A stretch of DNA of 13,902 bases from Patescibacteria group bacterium. GTDB taxonomy: Bacteria > Patescibacteriota > Minisyncoccia > Phycocordibacterales > SIBU01. Positions 8,101 through 11,837 of this stretch are shown here, piece after piece (position 1 is the stretch's first letter; the number at the start of each line of letters is the position of its first letter). The stretch is from NCBI GenBank assembly GCA_018968805.1, contig JAGWZX010000004.1:1-13902 (forward strand). Reading direction: 5' to 3'. The notes beneath the pieces were generated by a model that was not told where the DNA came from, did not search any database, and saw nothing but the letters and a program-made list of their open reading frames with translations. A program made the translations under genes and the position numbers.

Positions 8101-8619
8101 GACGCCGCCAGAAGAAAAGACAAAAAGACCGGGGCGTTCATCGAAGATTTGGCCAAGGCAAAGGAGAGAATATTCAGAAGCACCTACGCAAAATTGACAG
8201 CCAACGATACTATTCGTGCCCGAATCGCCACCGACTGGGCTTCCGGACGGGCCGCCAACGAAATTGCCGGCGCCCGCGGACGAAATCGCAACAGCAAAGC
8301 CGTACAGAGACTCGTCGGTAAAGGCATTGCTCAGTACTACCGTGAAAAAGATACCGAGGATATTTCTGCCCTCTTAAAGAACACTCTTTCCGATTATCGG
8401 GACGAGCAAAACGGTCGAGGTATAGTGTCAAAAGAAAACCGCGAGCTGATTCAATATCTCTTTACCGACCCGCGTTGCAACATAGAAACTTCAACAGCCG
8501 CGAGCGCTTTGCCTGCCGAATTGCAAAAATTATACCGTGAACTTAAAGAGCAAGGGACTAGGGGTGGGTTAAATTCCATCACTTTCAAGAGTGACGATTG
8601 GAAACAAGGCAGACCATAA
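5104..8619 (+). CDS. VirB6/TrbL-like inner-membrane channel protein with very large cytoplasmic tail
   Basis: The product is 1171 aa, starting at ATG 5104 inside the previous stop codon (ATGA overlap). Residues 1-33 are a signal peptide (…TLARAQA). A Gly/Asn/Pro-rich exported segment (~36-100) precedes a polytopic region with helices near 112-142, 160-184, 192-210, 307-330, 331-356, 374-390 and 418-440. The CGINLECW motif, the DIGWKIFRDLANIFFIFILL stretch and the ALLMNFSLFITK helix are characteristic of CPR VirB6/TrbL-type proteins. The family forms part of the translocation channel in the cytoplasmic membrane. Residues ~441-1171 are hydrophilic, highly charged and largely helical or coiled-coil, much longer than the usual ~300-400-aa VirB6. 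Two stretches (643-669 and 692-717) resemble each other (P-x-R-x-D-F…K/E-F…A…Y/F). No enzyme motif was seen in the tail; docking with VirB4 or substrates is a guess. The gene ends 8 bp before the next start. Confidence 0.82.
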   Translation: MRTARKKLVVGLFVIALFGAAAFAAAPTLARAQALVPLQGNQSGDTTGSLNPGLNPVNSSGGFNPNGATTVTPTSPGGNAAADQNKAGGGLQQPVINKSAFPGCGINLECWVAQLAYIPMSIAAFFLYLAGWFLDLCLLFTLNISSLMARVPVVDIGWKIFRDLANIFFIFILLWIAISTILGLSSGKTKEMLAHLIIVALLMNFSLFITKAVIDASDIVALHFYNLAVPADSSYAGQMMRSLKIQTLYDGSAVGEAAVGEKASSLWTRIKNAAVDGAIGTAIAPGVGTLVGIVSGLSNSTAIDWSKIILVAVFGSALMLVAAYTFIVGGILMLIRAIVLMFVMLLSPLAFLAYTLPSAEKYAEPWKEALIKQSIFAPAFMILSFVVIKTMQDPRFLGVLNVQGDASFAKAFTQGSLGSIGLIVNFFLVIGLMFGCILIAKKLEVHGLELAKEGGAFFMRQVARGTYVSAGGAALGYGAQRVGAVMKRVPGMEQMGDKVSGLGKRLHEGSEELQKKMDINELDKKFRDSKFGATSLGTFIREKTTGGKLFGTQAKFGEEKSVHEAYEEDEALRSRHEALQKVEDAKQAMARLKIADAARLPSEAPDWKNAKYKDASGNFNQAAFDRDFQKFAEIFRPALMAMPRREDFAEGMRGQKEFDTAMARYTYEQSAAGQTEMAELAALFEYRFDRRPKRGDFSGPDADKKFEAAQKKFVEFLTEAPDPSDKTYGTATGKVLYSQLKKIHDDGQDRLAQSNKEFEKAQSALGFSLNQVTPEDFARLHEEEIETLAPYANLRQLHAVRDSKEWTMPDKRKMLGTRWAKEIADFQKFSAEIMQPYKEAWDKLDEAIKAEKIDLDESGNIDEQSTTIDPATGKKYVLFNDGSGEKLEIPVEPKLPSHLKAWARNKMTKEEYELASFISPQLFDNEDLVHVIRWGLTNKEFRTDENMPFDLRDRLTYMKDSTLDKVVEGSKSPNFIAEDTSDKRAAAIEAARDAAAAATDAARRKDKKTGAFIEDLAKAKERIFRSTYAKLTANDTIRARIATDWASGRAANEIAGARGRNRNSKAVQRLVGKGIAQYYREKDTEDISALLKNTLSDYRDEQNGRGIVSKENRELIQYLFTDPRCNIETSTAASALPAELQKLYRELKEQGTRGGLNSITFKSDDWKQGRP
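5158..5183. repeat. Perfect inverted repeat (11-bp arms, TTTC loop) in the signal-peptide codons of the VirB6-like gene
   Basis: The arms ggcgcggccgc (5158-5168) and gcggccgcgcc (5173-5183) pair exactly around tttc and contain two NotI-type GCGGCCGC octamers. It encodes the alanine-rich AAAFAAAP part of the signal sequence, so codon choice alone could create it. In RNA it would be a very stable hairpin about 55 nt after the start codon. Confidence 0.6.
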
Positions 8620-8627
8620 ATAAACAT

Positions 8628-10385
8628 ATGACTTACATAGACCAAGAGGAAACACTGCGCCAGTTGGCAGATAATCTCCCGCATAATGCTACTTCGGGTT
8701 TGGCAGATCCTGACGTGGAATTCTTGGTGGAACAAATATGCGGCGACTTTGAACTGACTCTTGGTGAAGTGGGGGAAATCTGCGAACTGGTGCGCCAGGT
8801 CATCGCCAAGGAATGGCCGCCGGAGGGTTTTTCCGATCGGCTGAAGAGCAAATTGGATGAGGACAATCAGCCGAAAACTGCCGATATTGTTGCGGCCTTA
8901 AGTGAAAAAATTTTCGCGAAACTTTTGCCCGCGCTCGGCATCAAAGTGCCGCTTGAGATGGCGGTGCGGCCGAAGCCGAAAGAGGCTGCGGCCGCACCGC
9001 AAACCCCCGCGCCTGCGGCGTCTGCCCGCGCCGCTTCGGTAGGCGGGGGCGCAGGAGCGAGAGCGGAAGGACGCCCGCCAGCCAAAATACCCGATGACCT
9101 GCCGGGTGCAAACACTATGGCGGAGTGGCCAGCGCCGTCCCGCCGGGTGCCGGCGACCCCGCCCAACCCGCTTTATCAAGGCAACGCCTTGATAAAGGCC
9201 GCGCGACCAGAACCTGTTCTGCGACCTCAATTAAAAAAATTCCCGACAGCACCGCTCCCACGACCGGCCCCACAACCGCAACAACCCCTGCGTCCCATAT
9301 CCGTTCATCAAACCTATGACGGTCCCGCCGTTGCCTCCTACCAAAATGCGCCCCGCACCTCAGTTACTCCCTCGGCTTCCGACCAATCTGACCTATCAGC
9401 TAAAAGCTACCTGCCCGCCGAAGCCGCTTCGGCGCAGGCGGGTCAGCTAAAAGCTACTCCCCGTCCTCCCATAATAGAAACCAGTCACGCCGGCATGTCG
9501 GCCAACCCTATTCAGTCTCTTATGCAAATGCTTGAAGATCGCGTGACACCGAAAGAGTTGGCCAGACATCTTGAAACTCTGCCGCCGGAACTGAAACAGG
9601 CTCTCCAGTCGGTAGATTCGGCCAAGAAAGTGGTGGACATCGGCCGCAAATACGCCTTGCATGTTGACCAAATTGGCGAATTGGGAGCGGAAACTGGCAT
9701 GGTTATTTTGGGTTTTACCCACCCGGACCAATTTTTCCGCCGCGCGAGCCGCCGTATAGATCTTCCCGAGGGAAAAATCCGATCCATCGCGGAAGAGATA
9801 AACTCCGAAATCTTTTTGAAAATCCGCGAAGCGCTAAAAGAGGTGCACGGTGAAAACTCCGCGCCGCCGAATGGGAACGCGGTTGAACCAAGCAAACCGG
9901 CAACCGCCCCGCAAACAGCTCAGAGCAAAATACCGGGAATGGGGGCGCGCCACATTTCACAAGCGCCGCCGCCTCGGCCAGTACCGCCCCCGCCCGCAAA
10001 TCTGCCGACCGCCGGTTTAGAAACCATTGCGAATAAATCCGCTCCCCAAATAAACACGGCGGATCGTCCGACGTTCCGTGATGAGTTTATCGCGCCCAAA
10101 CCCCAGTCCCTGAAAGCGGACGCTGATGACGGCGAGGGAATTGACCGTGAAGCTCTCCTGCGAGACATTGAGGATTCTTCCTCAACGATCAAAATTATTC
10201 CGCCGTCCGTTCGCACAGAGCCGCAAGTTCCGCCGCCACCAAAACCGGCCGGACCGCCGCCTTCGCCCACACAAAGCGGAGAAAAACCGTCTTCCAAGCC
10301 GACGGACGCGCTTTCCGGCCCGACAATGCACGGCACATCGGAAAATCGTTATAGCGTTGATCCGTACAGAGAACCGGCAGAATAG
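8628..10385 (+). CDS. Cytoplasmic T4SS-locus protein with two copies of a ~75-aa helical domain and Pro/Ala-rich linkers
   Basis: The product is 585 aa from ATG 8628; the in-frame TTG 8598 would overlap the VirB6 end and was not chosen. No signal peptide or membrane helix is present. Residues ~30-103 and ~329-406 are two copies of one helical domain. They align without a gap over at least 43 residues, then with a one-residue shift to the shared IF motif (95-96 and 395-396). Conserved pairs include V34/V335, I37/I338, F41/Y342, L43/L344, G49/G350, E50/E351, P65/P366 and F68/F369. I recall this LHVDQ.GEL…VILG…P..F…IA.EI…IF..IR..L module from many CPR proteins, function unknown. A Pro/Ala/Arg-rich linker (~110-300) separates the copies, and a second Pro-rich, acidic tail follows (~410-585). 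The linker DNA is full of palindromes and a 15-bp direct repeat. Its place between VirB6 and PrgI suggests a scaffold or adaptor on the cytoplasmic side; this is inference. Confidence 0.72.
   Translation: MTYIDQEETLRQLADNLPHNATSGLADPDVEFLVEQICGDFELTLGEVGEICELVRQVIAKEWPPEGFSDRLKSKLDEDNQPKTADIVAALSEKIFAKLLPALGIKVPLEMAVRPKPKEAAAAPQTPAPAASARAASVGGGAGARAEGRPPAKIPDDLPGANTMAEWPAPSRRVPATPPNPLYQGNALIKAARPEPVLRPQLKKFPTAPLPRPAPQPQQPLRPISVHQTYDGPAVASYQNAPRTSVTPSASDQSDLSAKSYLPAEAASAQAGQLKATPRPPIIETSHAGMSANPIQSLMQMLEDRVTPKELARHLETLPPELKQALQSVDSAKKVVDIGRKYALHVDQIGELGAETGMVILGFTHPDQFFRRASRRIDLPEGKIRSIAEEINSEIFLKIREALKEVHGENSAPPNGNAVEPSKPATAPQTAQSKIPGMGARHISQAPPPRPVPPPPANLPTAGLETIANKSAPQINTADRPTFRDEFIAPKPQSLKADADDGEGIDREALLRDIEDSSSTIKIIPPSVRTEPQVPPPPKPAGPPPSPTQSGEKPSSKPTDALSGPTMHGTSENRYSVDPYREPAE
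8961..9000. repeat. Inverted repeat with 11-bp arms in linker DNA
   Basis: The arms gcggtgcggcc (8961-8971) and ggccgcaccgc (8990-9000) are exact reverse complements around an 18-nt loop that has further pairing potential (agcc … ggct). It lies where the first helical domain of the 585-aa protein gives way to the Pro/Ala linker. Confidence 0.55.
9022..9047. repeat. Degenerate copy of the GC-rich palindromic element at 9411-9442
   Basis: This stretch shares with 9411-9442 the blocks ctgcccgc, ccgcttcgg and aggcggg in the same order, differing by short internal gaps (cgaag, cgc). It is part of the same Pro/Ala linker. The similarity was found by eye; GC-rich Ala/Pro codons make some resemblance likely by chance. 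Confidence 0.4.
9171..9197. repeat. Perfect 27-bp palindrome (12-bp arms, 3-nt loop) in the linker of the 585-aa protein
   Basis: The left arm ctttatcaaggc (9171-9182) and right arm gccttgataaag (9186-9197) are exact reverse complements with loop aac. The architecture (12+3+12, 27 bp, frame-neutral) is identical to the palindrome at 846-872, although the sequence differs. Its AT-richer arms stand out from the GC-rich linker, so simple codon bias does not explain it. Confidence 0.72.
9396..9457. repeat. GC-rich palindromic element bracketed by exact 15-bp direct repeats
   Basis: The 15-mer tcagctaaaagctac occurs at 9396-9410 and again at 9443-9457. Between them 32 bp (9411-9442) hold a hairpin: gccgaag (9417-9423) pairs with cttcggc (9427-9433), extended by cctgc (9410-9414) with gcagg (9434-9438) around a 2-nt bulge. 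The repeat period is 47 bp, not a multiple of three, so the two copies are read in different frames (SAKSY and QLKAT). The core agctaaaagcta appears a third time at 10627-10638, next to the IVP pseudogene. Confidence 0.7.
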
Positions 10386-10631
10386 CTTCTAGGTGCTGAC
10401 TTAAGCTTCCAGGTTAAAATAATATGAATGTGCAGAAATCCTACAAAGATCTAATCGTGTGGCAAAAAGGGATAGATTTGGCAATTTACGTATATAATTT
10501 AACTGAACATCTCCCGAAAGAGGAACTGTAACGACCAACGAAGACAAGGGCACTGGATTATGCTTCCGCGGAATCCCTGCTTATTGAGATTTTGAAAATG
10601 CTTAATTCTTTAATCTCTAAACTAGAAGCTA
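10383..10631. repeat. 10-bp inverted repeat bounding the IVP pseudogene
   Basis: The repeat tagcttctag (10383-10392) is the exact reverse complement of ctagaagcta (10622-10631). The left arm begins with the TAG stop of the 585-aa gene. A near-direct repeat also lies at the left end: agcttctaggt (10384-10394) and agcttccaggt (10404-10414). 23S rRNA intervening sequences are known to be closed by a terminal stem, so these arms may be the remains of such an element. Confidence 0.5.
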
Positions 10632-10639
10632 AAAGCTAA
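10424..10639 (+). pseudogene. Decayed four-helix-bundle / 23S rRNA intervening-sequence protein (IVP) gene
   Basis: The ATG at 10424 opens a 35-codon reading that begins MNVQKSYKDLIVWQKGIDLA and ends LPKEEL, a textbook N-terminus for the IVP family (S-Y-K-D-L-x-V-W-Q-K, ending K-E-E-L-Y-G-L in intact members). A TAA at 10529-10531 interrupts it. The same frame then resumes and ends LLIEILKMLNSLISKLEAKS with TAA 10637-10639, the typical IVP C-terminus. Intact proteins are ~115-125 aa; only ~70 codons remain, so the middle helices are missing. The stop falls where Tyr (TAC/TAT) normally follows KEEL, so it probably arose at the deletion joint. IVP genes occur in insertions of 23S rRNA and scattered elsewhere; the function is not settled. 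It interrupts the secretion cluster between the 585-aa gene and PrgI, and fills most of the longest gap in the window (10386-10655). Confidence 0.85.
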
Positions 10640-10655
10640 TAACTACAACCTATTT

Positions 10656-11096
10656 ATGCGTTTTCAAGTTCCACAATTCATAGAGGTTGAAGATAAGGTG
10701 TTTGGGCCATTCACGGTCAGGCAGTTCATTTATCTTGGCGGGGGGGCGGGCCTTTCGTTCATTCTCTACACTTATCTTTCTCCGATTTCCTTTATTCTTG
10801 CCGTCCTTGCCATAGCGCCCGTGATCGCTCTGACGCTGGCTTTGGCCTTATATAAAGTCAACAATAGAGACTTCATCTATATCATGGAAGCGGCATTCAA
10901 GTATTTTGCTTCCGCAAAACTATACATTTGGCGAAAGACGCCTCGGAAGATAGAGCGCGCGGAAACGGCGCCGGAGGCTCCCGCCGTCTTTGTGCCGAAA
11001 CTGTCGGAAAGCAAGCTGCGCGATCTGACTTGGAGTTTGGATATAAATGAAAATCTCTCGCCGGGCGCAAATGAGACGATGAGAAGCGGCCGATGA
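10656..11096 (+). CDS. PrgI family protein (VirB3-like T4SS component)
   Basis: The product is 146 aa from ATG 10656. It begins MRFQVPQFIEVEDKVFGPFT, followed by VRQFIYLGGG: the family's usual order of a P-Q-F-I-x-x-E-D-K-x-x-G-P-x-T-x-x-Q segment ahead of two membrane helices (~24-40 and ~42-66). A short amphipathic part and a charged cytoplasmic tail follow; the length is normal for CPR members. PrgI proteins lie directly before VirB4 in Gram-positive and CPR conjugation-like systems and correspond to VirB3, helping hold VirB4 at the membrane. That order is seen here. No Shine-Dalgarno precedes the start. The gene begins 16 bp after the IVP pseudogene, so its native upstream DNA may have been displaced. 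An 82-bp gap with its own -10 box separates it from the next gene. Confidence 0.88.
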   Translation: MRFQVPQFIEVEDKVFGPFTVRQFIYLGGGAGLSFILYTYLSPISFILAVLAIAPVIALTLALALYKVNNRDFIYIMEAAFKYFASAKLYIWRKTPRKIERAETAPEAPAVFVPKLSESKLRDLTWSLDINENLSPGANETMRSGR

Positions 11097-11150
11097 CACC
11101 GGTTGTTGGTCCGTGGCCGCCAGTGCGCCTGTGGACGGGCGATTTTGGGT

Positions 11151-11156
11151 TATAAT
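11151..11156 (+). promoter_or_regulatory. Consensus -10 box (TATAAT) ahead of the VirB4 gene pair
   Basis: A perfect TATAAT lies in the gap between PrgI and the VirB4 N-terminal-like gene. No good -35 is visible. The expected start (~11162) leaves about 17 nt before ATG 11179, with no Shine-Dalgarno. It may let the ATPase genes be transcribed apart from the upstream structural genes. Confidence 0.45.
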
Positions 11157-11178
11157 GAGGTACTGAATTACCACGGTC

Positions 11179-11832
11179 ATGGCAACATCAGCACAGTCAA
11201 AAGCTAGCCAGGAATTCGTGCCGATCAAGGAGGTGCGCGACGGCGTCATTGTGCTGAAAGATGGCGGGTTCCGAGCGATTCTCATGACCTCGTCCCTCAA
11301 CTTCGCTTTGAAATCCGAAGACAACCAAAACGCCATTATTCTCCAGTTCCAAAACTTCCTGAATTCTTTGGATTTTTCCGTGCAGTTGTTCATCCAATCG
11401 CGCAAACTGGACATCCGTCCCTACATCGCCCTCTTGGAAGAATGCTATAAAAGTCAGACGACGGAACTTATGAAAGTGCAGACCCGCGAATACATTGATT
11501 TCGTAAAAAGCTTTACCGAGAGCGCCAATATCATGACTAAAACTTTTTTCGTGGTCGTGCCATACGCTTCCGCGCCGCTCAGTCCCAAAGGCGGAGTGGC
11601 CAATTTGGCCACGAATGTCCTCTCCCGCAAAGAAGCTCTGGATAAACGCCAGGAAAAACAGGACACTTTTGAAGAAAATCGGAGCCAGCTGTTGCAACGC
11701 ATGTCTGTCGTGGAACAGGGATTGGTTCGTTGCGGCATCCGCGCGGTACAGCTTGGCACCGAAGAAGCGGTCGAACTGTTCTACAAAATTTTCAATCCGG
11801 GCGACACAGAGAAACCCATGCAGGTAAAATAA
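11179..11832 (+). CDS. Stand-alone VirB4/TraC N-terminal-like domain protein
   Basis: The product is 217 aa from ATG 11179, with no signal peptide or membrane helix. The stretch around residues 13-75 (VPIKEVRDGVIVLKDGGFRAIL, then NFALKSEDNQNAII, FQNFLNSLDFSVQLFIQSRKLD) matches the N-terminal region that opens TraC/VirB4-type proteins. Residues ~100-130 (IDFVKSFTESANIMTKTFFVVVPY) continue that pattern. No Walker A or B motif is present, so it is not an ATPase alone. A charged coiled segment (~150-180) precedes a helical end. It ends 5 bp before the VirB4 ATPase start, so the two are surely co-transcribed and likely form a complex. Such a split arrangement is seen in other CPR genomes from memory. 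It could have arisen by splitting a single VirB4 or by duplication of its N-terminal module; the sequence alone does not decide. Confidence 0.78.
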   Translation: MATSAQSKASQEFVPIKEVRDGVIVLKDGGFRAILMTSSLNFALKSEDNQNAIILQFQNFLNSLDFSVQLFIQSRKLDIRPYIALLEECYKSQTTELMKVQTREYIDFVKSFTESANIMTKTFFVVVPYASAPLSPKGGVANLATNVLSRKEALDKRQEKQDTFEENRSQLLQRMSVVEQGLVRCGIRAVQLGTEEAVELFYKIFNPGDTEKPMQVK

Positions 11833-11837
11833 ACACC

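Noticed and set aside
8080-8115. GC-rich palindromic string gcggcggccgccgc in the VirB6 tail
   Set aside because: It encodes a run of alanines (DAAAAATDAA), and alanine codons GCG/GCC produce such self-complementarity without any element.
7611-8183. A 190-codon Ser/Ala-rich minus-strand frame in the VirB6 tail
   Set aside because: Its composition mirrors the charged Lys/Glu/Ala codons of the opposite strand, and it has no coding evidence of its own.
10493-10498. TATAAT inside the IVP pseudogene as a promoter for PrgI
   Set aside because: The bases encode the conserved YVYNL part of the IVP protein, no -35 lies at a workable distance, and it is about 160 nt from the PrgI start.
11121-11147. 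Possible terminator hairpin after PrgI (cgcc…ggcg then tttt)
   Set aside because: Only 4-5 bp pair and the T-run is four bases. The genes on both sides belong to one functional group, so termination is not supported.
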